DNA of 64,000 nt, from assembly GCF_002104995.1 (NCBI RefSeq), contig NW_024468250.1, positions 930,001 through 994,000 on the forward strand. The letters are read 5' to 3'. This stretch comes from Linderina pennispora. Lineage: Eukaryota; Kickxellomycota; Kickxellomycetes; Kickxellales; Kickxellaceae. Position 1 is the stretch's first letter. Each line of letters starts with the position of its first letter. The notes under the pieces are model-generated. The model was not told where the DNA came from. It ran no database searches and saw nothing but the letters and a program-made list of their open reading frames with translations. This document shows, piece after piece, positions 32,155-43,289 of this stretch. The position numbers were made by a program, and so were the translations under genes.

Positions 32155-32464
32155 TTACTGGACCAGGTGCAGGAGGACCGAGTACACCCAGTTGGCGCTC
32201 TGCTGGGTCGGGGTCTTGTTCTTGAAATAGGCCTTGAGCTGATCCTTCATGTTTTCGGCAGTCCTGTGCCACGTCTATGTCGTTGTCGGTCTTGCCAAGA
32301 TGCTCGAAGAAGGTGTTGATGTTGGAGACCAGCGCCTCGTTGTTTGCGCTGCCCTTGATCAGCGGCAGGAAGGCCTTGGCCGCCTCGACATCGCGGCGCT
32401 GGAACCTGTGCGGGGCGGCAGTAGCAGCGGCAGCGATGGCGACAAGGACAAGGGTAAGACGCAT
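32155..32464 (-). CDS. small secreted protein, paralog of 33190-33501 (one frameshift)
   Basis: Signal peptide MRLTLVLVAIAAAATAAP, then a KR/RR-like junction (HRFQRRDVEA) and a small helical domain. The opening frame is homologous to the intact neighbour through INTFFEHLGKTDND. After about 32270 another frame continues the alignment (MKDQLKAYFKNKTPTQQSAN, then WVYSVLLHLVQ) to a stop at 32155. Corrected length is ~103 residues, identical to the neighbour. No cysteines in the conserved part and no known domain. A tandem duplicate of an unknown secreted protein. Confidence 0.72.
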
Positions 32465-32787
32465 TTTGCACTAAGTGGGCTTTTGGATTGGAAGAGTTCA
32501 GAAGGAAGGGAAGAAGCAGGCAGTTGTGTAGGAGATTTCAAGACGGGGGAGGAGCATGCGTTACAGAGACTCAAAACTGATTTTGGTAGTCAGGACCGAC
32601 AGCAGCCTTCATATAGGTCAGCAGGCTGGCAGAGCAAAAAAATTGGTTAGCCAGGCGCAGAGTAGGGCGAAAGAAATGCGTAGGAACGAAATTGACCGAA
32701 ATTACGTACGGATCGGTAGCGCGGGTGGATAATAAATTCCGAAACAGTAGTGAGAGACATGCGGAGAAGGTATTGCTGCTCGGCATG

Positions 32788-32890
32788 ACCATGTTTTTTT
32801 CTTTCTTTCTGTGCTGTGCAATCAGAGTTATAAAACGGGACCATGTTTTTTTCTTTCTTTCTGTGCTGTGCAATCAGAGTTATAAAACGG
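32788..32890 (+). repeat. two tandem ~51-52-bp repeats
   Basis: Copies begin ACCATGTTTTTTT at 32788 and 32840 and each ends with GTTATAAAACGG; a third partial ACCATGTT follows at 32891. A local duplication in the upstream region of the small secreted gene; each copy holds a TATAAAA. Confidence 0.85.
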
Positions 32891-33189
32891 ACCATGTTGG
32901 TCAAAGCTAACTCCCCCCGAGCTGCGGAGTTACTCCGTTAGGTCCATTCGCATACATGAGGAGCATGATTTAGACAGGAACAGTCCCACACTGCATTCGG
33001 CAGCAGACATACATGTGGGGGCGAGCACAAGGAAAGCTGCTGTAAACTATAGCTCCGATAGGTCTGGAAAAGGGGTTCCTGTTCTCCCAAGAAAAGGGGT
33101 TTAGGGACAATTAGTTATCAACAGATATAATTGAAAATCGACTATCAGGAAGTACCAAGCTACGGAAAGCAGAATTAAGCCAAGGGTAT

Positions 33190-33501
33190 TTAGGTGAGCA
33201 GGGGCGCCAGAACCGACTCGGCCCAGATAGCAGCCTGCTGGGCCGGGGCCTTGCTCTTGACATAGGCCTGGAGCTGGTCCTGGATTTTCTTAGCAGTGTC
33301 AGTAATTCTTTGCGACTTGTCGGGGTCATCGGAGCCGCCCAGGTTGGCAAAGAAGGTGTTGATATTGGACTCCAAGGTTCCGTAATCCTTGGAACCGGTA
33401 ACCATCGGGAGCACAGCCTCGGCACTCTTGTCGTCACGGACAGTGAGCGGGGCAGCAAGAGCCAGGGCAGCAAGGGCAGTAAGAGCGAGTGCAAAGCGCA
33501 T
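33190..33501 (-). CDS. small secreted protein, 103 aa
   Basis: Intact. Signal peptide MRFALALTALAALALAAP, then TVRDDKSAEAVLPMV and an alpha-helical region (TLESNINTFFANLGG, then TAKKIQDQLQAYVKSK, then QQAAIWAESVLAPLL). TATATA lies at 33581-33586 on the opposite face of a TATATAAG box read on minus. The fold superficially resembles small helical surface-binding proteins such as HsbA, but no signature supports that. Paralog of 32155-32464, 0.7 kb away on the same strand. Confidence 0.78.
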   Translation of the reverse strand: MRFALALTALAALALAAPLTVRDDKSAEAVLPMVTGSKDYGTLESNINTFFANLGGSDDPDKSQRITDTAKKIQDQLQAYVKSKAPAQQAAIWAESVLAPLLT

Positions 33502-34300
33502 ATTAATAGTGTATGTGAAAGGAAGAAAAAAGCTAACTGTCTGAACAAAGACAGAGGTGTCCTGGGTGGTGCTGGGTTCTTATATATGGTGGGCGTGGCT
33601 GGGCTAGATTCCCAGAGCCGCTCCTATTGCAGGCTTGGCTTCTTTTTCTTCAGCCAAGATGCTGCTTGGCCACTTGTATGGGCAATAGGGAGCAGCTGAA
33701 GGAATAAAGAATGTGGTGTCAAGATACAACAATATCCGGGAATGGTGTTTGAATACCGGTAGAGTGCGCAATTCGCATGTACGAGCGCCCTACATTCGGC
33801 ATTTCGCGCAAGCTGTTTCCCAGCAGCGGTATGCAGGCTGTATGGTTGGAAAAAAAAAGCAAATACAAGCCTGAATGGGGCATCTGTATATTGACAATGC
33901 ATCACGGGCAACCATGAGGCGGGCCACATTAGGCAATTGGAGGCACGGGCATGTAGTTTGTATTTTCCCACTGGAGGTACGCCCTTTTTGTACGTGCGCC
34001 GGTGGAGGGAAGGCCGGGCCACATTCATGGAAGGCACAACAAAGAAAGGGATTGTTGCTCAGACGCAACAGCGGGTAAGGGAGGCTTGGGAGTACAGCAC
34101 TGCAGCCCCGCAGGAAGCCATCCCGGGCTTTGGCATTCTGACAGGGGGATTTTGGTAAATATCGCAGACGCGAGAAGCAATGCAGAAAAATACGAATGCC
34201 CGTGGTGCAGCAAGATTAGAAACCCCCACCCATGGCCATACGGAAATACATCCAAAAGATATAGAAACGGCATTCTGAGATAATAAAAGAGCGGGCTGGT
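33502..34300. other. intergenic, no gene seen
   Basis: Promoter of the secreted gene and the 3' flank of the beta-galactosidase. Short frames only. Confidence 0.45.
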
Positions 34301-36710
34301 TTACTGGTCGGCAATGGGCTGGTATCCGCGACGCCTGACAGCCAGACTGTACACCCTGCACAGGGCCCAGGAAGCAGCCAGCAGGGCGGCAAGCCAAGTG
34401 GCATAGTAGGCCAGGCCATGGGCGGCCTCGGGGGCTTCGGGGGCGTGGCGCTCAGGCGACTCGGAGACTCTACGCACAATAGCGATTTTCTCCGGGTCAC
34501 CAGACACCTCCTCCAGCACATACAGCATGCTCTTGTCCATGTCGAGGTAGCCGGGCGGCAGGTGGTAGTACTGCTGCGAGATCTCGCCGCACTTTTGGCG
34601 GCACACGTTGTCGGGCCAGAACCAGCCGCCGTAGTCGCACACCTGGCATGGGCGGTGGTCGCGCTTTTCGGGCGCCCGGCGCGTCCAGTAGCGGCCCAGG
34701 TGGTGCGAGTTGACCCACACATGGCCCTTGGTCATTGACCCCAGGTCGATGGCGTAGCGCGACGGCTCGTGGGCACGCAGCGCTGCCCGTGTCGATTTCA
34801 ATGGCATACCAGCGCAGGCGGCTGCCCGCCGTTTTCTGGGCCGAGTAGGGGTGCCAGATCACGTGGTCGGGCACCGGCGGGTCCTCCTTTACGCCCTCCA
34901 GCGTCGGCTGCATGGCCCAGCCGTTGCGCGTGACGTCGATGCCGCATACCGAGACTGCGCCGAGCAGGCCGCGCGTATACGCCTCCATGTTGTACTGGTT
35001 GTGGGCCATGCCCATGGTCTGCGAGAGCAGGGTCAGGGGGGCGGAGTCGGGGGCGGCGGTCAGCACGTGCGCAGGAATGTCGATGGTGAAGGTGGCCAGG
35101 GTGTCGTGGCCGGCCATGCGCCATGCCCACATATGAGTCGCCGATGTAAGCGTAGACAAGGTCTCCGGCGTCCTTGAGCACAATCTGCGCGTCCTTGCCC
35201 TTGCGGCACTGCTTGGGGATGGTAATCTCTGTGCGGTACCACAGGTAGTCGGAGGTGTCGTGGGTCAGCTCGATCTGTTCCAGCGGCGTCTCGCTGTGGT
35301 ATGCCATCTTGTTGGGCAGCGCAACACTGCGCACATGCATTTCGTCGAGCCGCAGGAGCGACGCGGGCAGCGGCTCAAAGCTGGCTGGATGGCGCTGGCC
35401 GCGACGGCACGCGTTTGGAGAGCCGGGCGGTATTGTAGAGGACCACGGGCTTGCTGCCCTTGTCCTTGCGGACCAGGGTCACGGACCAGCGGTGCAAGTC
35501 GTAGGGCTGGCCGCGGAACACTGCCGAGACGCTTTCCTGGGGCGTTGGCGTTGACCAGGAAGGCCACATATTCGTCGTCGTCACCGTAGACGTGAGCATT
35601 GGCGTTCTTTCCTAGGCGCTCGGGCACCGGCACATTGCTGGCAGTCAGGATGTGCTCGGCATCGATCAGGTGGTTGTGGAGGTCGGCCAGATGCAGGTAC
35701 TTGGGCCAGTTCTCCAGCCCGTACTCGTCGATGAACCCGTCGTAGTTGTAGGATGTCATGATGAACGGGCCTGAGGTGCGGCCAAAGTTGGTGCCGCCCT
35801 GATACATGTAATAGGCGACGTATGTGCCGCCGTACGCATACCACTTGGCCACCGCATATGCGATGTCCTCGATGGGCCGGTGCGGCGCGGCCTCGCCCCA
35901 GCGCTGGAACCACCCGGGCCACATCTCCGTCCACATGTCGGGCATGTCCGGGTGCTTGCGGTGGAAGTCGGCTAGGTACTGGTCGCAGTAAAAGTCGTTC
36001 TGTGTCGGAATAACATGGTCGACATCCGAGTACTGCCTGCACATGATCCACGGCACCGTCAGGTTGAAGCTACCGGCGACCTCCCCGCACCACCTTGCGT
36101 ACTTGTGCCCGTCCTCGCCCATCCGCCACTCCTTATCGCCGTACTCGTTCTCGATCTGCATGGCAATGAGCGGCCCGCCGTGCTCGGGCAAAAACCCCCT
36201 GGTGACCTCGACCGTCTTTTGAACAAACCTTTTCATTTCGCGCAAAAACGGCTCGTTCCAGGTCCGGAACACAATGTCCTTCTCGTGCCTCAGCCAGTGC
36301 GGGAATCCGCCGTAATTCCACTCGGCGCAGACATACGGCCCGATGCGCAGGACCACGAACAGTCCGTGGCGCTTGGCCGTCTCGAGAAACAGCGGGAGGT
36401 TGGCCCGGTCCGTTGCAAAATCATACTGGCCCTTGGTGTGCTCGTGCATGTTCCAGAACACATATGTGTCGATGGTGTTGATGCCGCCCCTTTTGGCCTT
36501 TTGCATTAGGCTGTCCCACATTGCCGGCGTGCTGCGCGGGTAGTGGATTGTTGCTGCAGTCAGGATGCGCGGCCGCCCGTCGATTAGCATGCCACGCGCC
36601 GAGTACCCGACCGTGTACGGGTCGCCCGGCACCATGCGCTCAACACGCGCGTATCCGCAATGCCCCAGCACCAGCAGTAGCAGCAGGTGGGTGAGAGCTA
36701 CGAGCTTCAT
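34301..36710 (-). CDS. beta-galactosidase, GH35, secreted and membrane-anchored (frameshifted)
   Basis: Exo-acting glycoside hydrolase removing terminal beta-galactose from wall or host polysaccharides. From ATG 36710: a signal peptide (~1-19), then the GH35 barrel with RIGPYVCAEWNYGGFPHWLR, IENEYG (acid/base Glu, residues ~186-191) and MWTEMWPGWF (nucleophile Glu near 262), then GGTNFGRTSGPF. Downstream domains continue in other frames: RWSVTLVRKDKGSK, TSDYLWYRTEITIP, FTIDIPAHVLTAAP, and GHVWVNSHHLGRYW with a Cys-rich segment, ending at 34301 in a transmembrane helix and a short basic tail (VRRRGYQPIADQ). Frame changes near 35545, 35400, 35125 and 34800 cause no loss of homologous order. The plant-like domain set is usual for GH35; the C-terminal membrane anchor is unusual. 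Confidence 0.88.
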
Positions 36711-37640
36711 AATGGAGTAAGGCGTTTAGGGAGTCTGAATACAATAAAATAATACCTGTTTGTTGGAATATACTGTCTGCGCTTTTACTGATGAATAAAG
36801 CAGGACGAAAAAAATACCACGAAGAGCAGCACAGGAGCTCCCCTGAGCCCCGTTTTAAAAGGTCTCCCCTTGGTGCGTGCTCAGTCCCACCCCCTCTCCC
36901 ATCGGGGCCACCTGACCAGACATGCCCCCTTTCTGGCCGGGAAAGCCGGGATTAGAGGAGGGGCTGCGACCAATATTCGAAGGTCACGCTGTGCAGGCCA
37001 TATGGCCAGCGCATAAATTTGAACGGGTGATGTAATCACGTTTTTTTTTTTTTCTTGTTCTTGGACTGAAATCCTCTGTTGACACCAGAACCGTCCTCTG
37101 CCGATCGAAAAAAAAAAAATGAAGGTCCGCTCAAGCTTATTTCCCCTCCCCAGGTTCTGATTCACGGGATCCAAAAAGGACGTGGCGAGTTCCACGGGCC
37201 ACAGTGGAGCAAGCGACCTGAGATTGACCGCGCTTCGTTGTACCAGCCCATGTTGACGTGTTTGGGGGGAGGACGCAGCCCACTGGTTCCATGGACACAA
37301 TGAACCGCGTAAAAAAATTCGCATTATTTGTACCTCCTTTCTATATCTCTTGAAAACACACCGGGCTGGGTTTGCAATGTAGAATTTATCGAATAGAGGC
37401 TAAGAGGGAGAGAAAGAGAAGAAAAGAAAAGAAAGAGGAAAAGGGGGAATGGAGCCCCCCTTACGTACATGTCCAGAGGTTTCCCATGTCCAGATGACAA
37501 AACAACACGCAGCTCTGCTCCAGAGAAGGGGGGGAGGAAGTGAAGACGGTGAGGGGAGAGAGAGGACAAAAGACAGCTTATGAAGAAAAATAACAAAGTT
37601 GAGAAGGAAGGGGGGGGACGGTGGTACATCTTTGCCCTCT
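36711..37640. other. promoter region and 3' flank, no gene seen
   Basis: 5' flank of the beta-galactosidase and 3' flank of Cdc42. Contains A- and T-runs (for example 37041-37052) but no supported gene. Confidence 0.45.
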
Positions 37641-38216
37641 TCAGAGCACCAGACACTTTGACTTCTTCTTCGTCACAGGCGGCTCCAACGCTGCCACAAT
37701 GGCCTCGTCAAAGACGTTCTTCAGACCCTTCTGCGTCAGCGCCGAGCACTCGACATACTTGACGGCGCCCAGATCGCGCGCCAGACGCTCTCCCAGCTCC
37801 ACCGAAATCGGGCGCTGCCGGTTCCCCTCCAGCTTCGCCAGCGTCGCCCGGTCCTCGCGCAGATCCACCTGGGTGCCCACGATCAGACAGGGCACGCCCG
37901 GGCAGTGGTGGCGCACCTCCGGGAACCACTTTTCCCGCACGTTCTCGTATGACGCCTGCGACGTCACCGAGAAGCACACCAGGAACACGTCCGTCTGCGG
38001 ATACGACAGCGGCCGCAGGCGGTCGTAGTCCTCCTGCCCCGCCGTGTCGAATAGCCCCAAGGTGTACGGCTCATCGCCAATCATTACCGTCACCGCGTAA
38101 TTGTCAAACACCGTCGGCACGTACTCGGACGGAAACTTGTTGGTCGTGTATGAGATTAGCAGGCATGTCTTGCCCACCGCGCCATCGCCCACCACCACGC
38201 ATTTAATCGTCTGCAT
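37641..38216 (-). CDS. CDC42: Cdc42 Rho-family GTPase, 191 aa
   Basis: Master polarity GTPase, cycling between GDP and GTP forms at the plasma membrane to organise actin and septins. ATG 38216 gives the canonical [21 protein letters not shown]-loop; the frame is open 18 codons further upstream but that part is not conserved. Switch [12 protein letters not shown], switch [20 protein letters not shown], the TQVDL guanine motif and [16 protein letters not shown] are present. The C terminus is polybasic (KKKSK) followed by the CAAX box CLVL, predicted to be geranylgeranylated. Length equals the family standard. Divergent from the canonical animal sequence mainly in the insert (residues ~105-140). 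No introns, which is unusual for a fungal CDC42. Confidence 0.97.
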   Translation of the reverse strand: MQTIKCVVVGDGAVGKTCLLISYTTNKFPSEYVPTVFDNYAVTVMIGDEPYTLGLFDTAGQEDYDRLRPLSYPQTDVFLVCFSVTSQASYENVREKWFPEVRHHCPGVPCLIVGTQVDLREDRATLAKLEGNRQRPISVELGERLARDLGAVKYVECSALTQKGLKNVFDEAIVAALEPPVTKKKSKCLVL

Positions 38217-38579
38217 TCTGCAACCAGCCTTTTTTCCTTCTTGTTTTATAAAAGTCGCGAGAAAACACACAAATAGATGAGAGGAAAAATGCGTCCAAAC
38301 AGTTTTTTAGGGCCGACTTCGTAGGGAGAGGGAGGGAGGAAGCAAGAGAGGCCGTAATATGCTTGGGCAGAAAAAGAAAAGGAAAAAGGAAAATTACAAG
38401 GACTGAGAAATTGAAATGAGAAGGGGGGAAAGAAGGGCGAAAAATGGCTGCTTGTGCAATAGTGTCTGGCAGCACGAAAAGCCAACTGTCAACAAGCTGG
38501 CGCCCGGCTTTGTCTCTCGGTAGTCTGTGACACACTCGATTGCTATATATTGCACACTTTACAATAGGTGAAAAATGGT
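38217..38579. other. 5' leader of CDC42 and 3' flank of the PLP enzyme gene
   Basis: Purine-rich on plus (pyrimidine-rich leader on the coding strand). No gene seen. Confidence 0.45.
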
Positions 38580-39800
38580 TTAGAGCTTGGCAGCCTGCTT
38601 CCGCTCGTGGTCGTCCAGGGCCAGCAGCGCCTGCTTCCAGTCGGCAGCCAGATCCTCGTAGCTCTCGAGACCCACGCTGACGCGCAGCAGCGTCGGCTCG
38701 GCAGTGACGTCCCAGCCATGGCGCCAGTCCACCAGCGACTCAACGCCGCCCAGCGACGTGGCGAACGCATGCAGCTTGAGATGGCGGGCCACAAACAGCG
38801 CCTGCTCCTTGGAGCGGAAGTTGACGGCAAACACAGCGCCAAAGCCATGCGGGTGCTGCCGGGCCACGTCGAACGGCGGGCAGATCTGCTGCAGCGACGC
38901 GTGCTGCACGCCATGGATGGCCTTGCCCACCGAAGTCTGCTCGGCCGAGGGCGTGTGGCAGGCGGTATGCACAGCCAGGCGGCGGTGCGACTCCAGCAGC
39001 GCAACGATGCGCTTGGCAGTCGCCGACTGCTGCGTGATCCGCACCGGCAGCGTCTTGAGCGACCGCAGCAGCAGCCAGGCCTCCAGGTTGCCCGCGTTCA
39101 GCCCCAGAATGTACCGCGCGTACCGCAGGCTCTCGGCTGTCTTGGTATCCTTGGCAACAACCACGCCCGCCAGCAGGTCGCTGTGGCCGCCCATGTACTT
39201 GGTCGCCGAGTGCACAACAATGTCAGCGCCCTGGCGGAACGGGTAGCTGATGGGCGGCGGCGCGAACGTCGCGTCCACCACCAGCTTGGCGCCCGCAGCG
39301 TGCGCCCGCAGCGCGTACTTTTCGATATCGAGGACCTCGCCGGTGGGGTTGATCGGCGACTCAATCCACACCAGATCAACGCCAGCGTAGTCGCACTCGG
39401 CCCCGACCACCTGCACGCCAGGCACCAGGCCCTGGTACTGCTCAATCACCTTCTTGACGCCAAAGTACGCGTGCCCGATTGCAATCTTCTTGGGCTTCAG
39501 CTCCACCAGCACCGCCAGCGACGCCGTCAGCCCCGAGCCGTACAGCACCGCGTGGCCCTCGGTCAGCGTGCTCAGCGCTGCCTCCGCCTTGGTGGTGGTA
39601 GCTGTGCCCTCGCGCGCATACACGTAGCGCTGGTCCGGCCCGTAGTTGTTGGCGGTGACCGAGGCAGAGGAGTACTCGTAGATGGTCGACACCGTGATTG
39701 GCGCGGCCACGTCCGGCGTCACCTGCAGGTGGTCGGCTGCGTGCAGAGCCTGCGTGGACGGCGCCGCAGTATCGTACAGAGGGTTCTTGATCTCAACCAT
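38580..39800 (-). CDS. cystathionine gamma-synthase/lyase family PLP enzyme, 406 aa
   Basis: Trans-sulfuration enzyme of the Cys/Met metabolism PLP family, cytosolic, fold type I. Visible landmarks are the cofactor-phosphate region YVYAREGTATTTKAEAALS, the GSGLTASLAVLV segment, the Asp of VVDATFAPP that contacts the pyridine nitrogen, and the Schiff-base lysine in HSATKYMGGHSD (K near 201). The C terminus contains LLRVSVGLESYEDLAADW, typical of the family. Full length, uninterrupted. It could act as cystathionine gamma-synthase, beta-lyase or a yeast YHR112c-like relative; the sequence alone does not settle this. A 431-codon antisense frame exists but is a GC-bias shadow. Confidence 0.92.
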   Translation of the reverse strand: MVEIKNPLYDTAAPSTQALHAADHLQVTPDVAAPITVSTIYEYSSASVTANNYGPDQRYVYAREGTATTTKAEAALSTLTEGHAVLYGSGLTASLAVLVELKPKKIAIGHAYFGVKKVIEQYQGLVPGVQVVGAECDYAGVDLVWIESPINPTGEVLDIEKYALRAHAAGAKLVVDATFAPPPISYPFRQGADIVVHSATKYMGGHSDLLAGVVVAKDTKTAESLRYARYILGLNAGNLEAWLLLRSLKTLPVRITQQSATAKRIVALLESHRRLAVHTACHTPSAEQTSVGKAIHGVQHASLQQICPPFDVARQHPHGFGAVFAVNFRSKEQALFVARHLKLHAFATSLGGVESLVDWRHGWDVTAEPTLLRVSVGLESYEDLAADWKQALLALDDHERKQAAKL

Positions 39801-40286
39801 GGGGGTGGTGTCTCTGGGCTTGGCTTCTTGGTTTATACAACTGAAGGAGAAGGAAAATGCTAGTGCCGCTCCTGCTGACGAAACGCCCGCCTCTGCCTTT
39901 TATACCCACCGCCTCTGCCCTCCCCCTCATCCCAACTCGCACTCTAACGCTGAGACTTTTGTTTTTGCTGCAGGCCTTGCAGAGTACTACTCAGTCACCT
40001 ATTCCCTTTTCCCTTCCCTTGTCCTGCTGGGAGGGCTCGAATCCGCAGACGTCAGGACAACAAAGGGGCGATCTCCATTGTATATTTTTAGGTATCTGTG
40101 CGACGTTCTCGCCATTCACACCCTCGGCTCAGCGACAGCACATCGTCTGTGCATGGATGAGGCGCAGGCTGCGCTGTGGGATCCGAGTCCGAAAAGAGCA
40201 CAGTTCCCGGGTGGCTCGGCTCATGCCAGCACACCTTCCGCTCAAAGACGCCGAATTTACTGCAAATGAACAATATGCCAGTGGCT
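39801..40286. other. spacer, no gene seen
   Basis: 5' flank of the PLP enzyme gene and 3' flank of the MFS gene. Confidence 0.45.
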
Positions 40287-41686
40287 CTACACCTTGACAA
40301 ACACCTGCCGCGAGTAGGACAGCCTGTTGTATGAAGCAAAGAAAAACGACACTGCCCACAGCGCCCCAACATACATAATCATCCCGAGGTATTGCGAGCC
40401 GTGCCTGGAGTTCGCCAGAATTGCGCCACCGACCGGATTACCAATCCACGCGCTCAGCGCCGACAGCGTGTAGAATATGCCTGTGTTGCTGGCCAGTTTA
40501 TCAATGCCAAACAGCTTGGCTGCCGCCAGCGGCACCAGAGTCCAGTATCCGCCGGAGCCAAATCCGTAAATAATCCCCATCACCAGCCCCGAGCCAACGC
40601 TGGTAGCAAACGGCCAAATGACTAGAGCACCAATTGTCGAGCAGCCCACGCCAAGCACCAGCGAGTTCAACACCCCGATGTAGTCCGCCGCCACGCCCAT
40701 TGCCAGCCGCCCCACGGCGTTGGAGACATTCGATATGGCGATCATCACCGACGCCGTCTCCGCCCCCACCCCATGGCTGGTCCAGAACTGCGGCAAATAC
40801 GAGACCGGTACAAGATACGCTGCCGTGGCGAAAAACACCATCAGGGCCTGTATTGCGAACCGCCGGTCGTGGAACGCCTTCCAGTCGAAATTCCGCAGCG
40901 TGCGGCTTTTGTCTTGGAACGGCACGCGCACAAAGTAGCACGCGATGGCACCAAATACTATCGTGTACATCGCAGATATGCGCTGGCTCCAGGGGACTCC
41001 GATGTGCCGGACAAGGAACTCGGTCAGTGGCGCTATTATCAGCCCACCGACGCCCACGCCCGAAAGCGCTAGGCCCGTGGCCATGCCGCGCCGTCTCGTG
41101 AACCACCGCGCTGGGGCTGTCGATGCAGGACTGTATACGAGGCCGCAGCCCAGTCCGAAAATTATCCCTTGGGTAAGACAAAACTGCCATGGCTATCAAG
41201 TTCATTTAGCGATTAGTGGCCCTTTACCTGCAATGCCCCCCTTAGATATGCATGTTTTCTTCTTACCTCACTGCAAAAAGACGCCGCGAGCGGACCAACT
41301 GCCAAACAGACAACGCCAATAAAGCATAGCATCCTATATGACCACACTTCGGCCAGCCAGCCCGCCAACATGCCCCAGATGTATATTCCAAAGTACATCA
41401 GTGTGCCAATATAACTCAGTGTCTTGATTCGTCCTGGGTCGTTGGCAAAATCGTGCGCCGTCAAGTACTCTTGCTGCACTCCCCATGCATGGAGGGACCC
41501 ACAGGAAAGCCCCGTCAGTATGAAGCAGCTGGCCAGGACGCCGTAGCGAGTGTATTTGGGGAACTCGCTGGTGCAATCCATTGGTGCTGTATTAGTCGGC
41601 TGATCTGGCGTGCCAATATGCTTCTCATTGACCGGCTGGATACCAGGAGCTGCTTGCTCTGTCGGGTGTGCTTTACTGCTGTGCAT
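40287..41686 (-). CDS. MFS transporter, monocarboxylate-permease type, one intron
   Basis: Plasma-membrane transporter of the major facilitator superfamily, MCT-like branch. Exon 1 (41686-41267) encodes a hydrophilic N-terminal tail and the first helices (YGVLASCFILTGLSCGSLHA, then GTLMYFGIYIWGMLAGWL). The intron is 41266-41184 (83 bp): donor GTAAGA, branch-like CTAAT, acceptor CAG. Exon 2 (41183-40287) starts FCLTQGIIFGLGCGLVYSPA, then WFTRRRGMATGLALSGVGVG, the family signature around helix 4, and continues to the stop. The spliced product is 438 residues in one frame, about the family length, with ~12 helices. It is the only intron I can define with confidence in this window. The substrate (short carboxylate or related) is inferred. 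Confidence 0.88.
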
Positions 41687-43174
41687 TGCAAGTATCTACA
41701 AAGAGAAATAGGCAAGGAGCTTGTATATTTGAGAGTTCGGAGTGGGAAGCTTCAGTATTTATGCGCCAGAAACAATCTTTATCACACCTGTCCTCCCTTG
41801 ATTCCTGCCTCTTTGCCTGGCACGGAACAACCTGCTTTGGCAGCCCACAGGAGCCGCACATTTTAGATGCAAAGATCGACCCCCGGCTTGAACGCCATTG
41901 CGTGTGAACAAGCGTGCTATTACAATAATTTTTCTAAATCCCGCCGTCCTTTTTTATTCTACCCACGACGGGCACTCCGACGGCCCGAGACGGCCCAAAC
42001 GGAGAATAAACAGGGAATATTGGTCAATCGGGCTTATTTTTTTTATCGTATGCTACAAGTATTCGCTGAGGATACAATTTGCTTCAAGCCAGTTTTTTTT
42101 CTGAGAGTGGCCAGCGCAAAAAACACCTCAGATACTCTGGATGCGGAAATTGCCAACACACGAGTACTTTCACACACGACGTGCTTCTAAATCCAGAAAT
42201 AAGTGACTCAGAGACGGCTGTCTATGCTGCCATACCAACAGATCAATGCCCCTGTGTGACTCGCACTTCATGTAGACGTCATTATCTGTAACATTGCTGA
42301 CAAATAGTCCATGCTGTCGAGTAGGCATATGACAATGATGAGCTTGTAAATGTTCTGTGCAGGAAACGCCAACTATGGATGTCCTGCCCTGGTATGTGGA
42401 TGATTACAGCATCAGCTAATTTGCATGATGAATGGCTGGAGTATCTGGAATCGGAGATTAAAAAATTTGCGAAAAAAGCTATGGATTGCACGGCCAATGT
42501 GGGCTGTGTCGGGATCCACAAGGAAAGTGCTGCGGAAGTAATGAGTGGAGGCAGTTCAGGAAACGGGCATATTTCTGGGTATGAAAAATCTGGAGGCGTT
42601 GCCGATGTAGTGTTTGCCTGGGCAGTGGCTCGTGCGAAAATCAAGCAATGCGCGCGCTATCCAGGTCAGAAGCGAGGAGACAGCACGCATTTTTGAGATA
42701 AATTACCAGCCCGCTAGTCATCAACCAAAAGGGTGAAAAGGACCTGGTAAAATAGGCGGATTCGTATGCTCATGGTACTTTCAAAACCGGAGGAGATACA
42801 TAGCAGCTCAGAATGTACATAATCAGCGTGACAAACTAGCTGAATCAGCCTTTGCCCGGAAACTAAAATCGTCCTGGAGGGCAAAAACGCCAAGAGCACC
42901 CCTGGTTCTACAGCCTGACGCTGACATAATTGCCATATTTCTTACTTTTCCCCTAAAGAAAACAACCCCAGCTTGATCGGAAGAAAACTGCAATCTCCGT
43001 GCCAAGATTCTATCGGAAATCCAGTTTTTCATGCGAAACTTCTGTTGCTGCGCCGCACCACGCACCCCAAACCCGATTTTCGCAAAAACAAATATATTGT
43101 GAGATGTCTTAGTGGTGCTAAAAAACAGCAGTAAACGGCTGGCTTGGCAAAAATAGAATGGCCGCTGGATCGGG
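41687..43174. other. AT-rich intergenic; possible small frame on plus
   Basis: Upstream of the MFS gene and of the first small-protein gene. A plus frame at 42394-42696 (~100 codons, including LHDEWLEYLESEIKKFAKKA) has soluble protein-like composition but no homolog I know and no promoter evidence. From about 42790 onward the sequence shares blocks with the region upstream of the second A gene. Confidence 0.4.
43000..43017 (+). promoter_or_regulatory. conserved upstream 18-mer, copy 1
   Basis: TGCCAAGATTCTATCGGA lies ~175 bp before the TATA box of the first A gene and is identical at 45160-45177, ~180 bp before the TATA box of the second, inside otherwise diverged upstream DNA. Candidate regulatory element. 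Confidence 0.45.
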
Positions 43175-43182
43175 TATAAAAA
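43175..43182 (+). promoter_or_regulatory. TATA box of small-protein gene A1
   Basis: TATAAAAA, 115 bp before the ATG at 43290; the surrounding GGATCGGGTATAAAA is conserved at the second copy (45340-45346). Confidence 0.65.
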
Positions 43183-43289
43183 GGCGAATGTCAAGCGTGG
43201 GCATTCTCAAATCCATATCATTCACACCAGACAACGTCAAGATACTAAAAAAACACCCCACCCAAACCCCTCCCCTACAACTGCCAAGA

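Noticed and set aside
38568-39863. 431-codon open frame antisense to the PLP enzyme
   Set aside because: Arg/His/Gln-rich translation produced by high GC at third positions of the real gene; no domain, and the sense frame has clear catalytic motifs.
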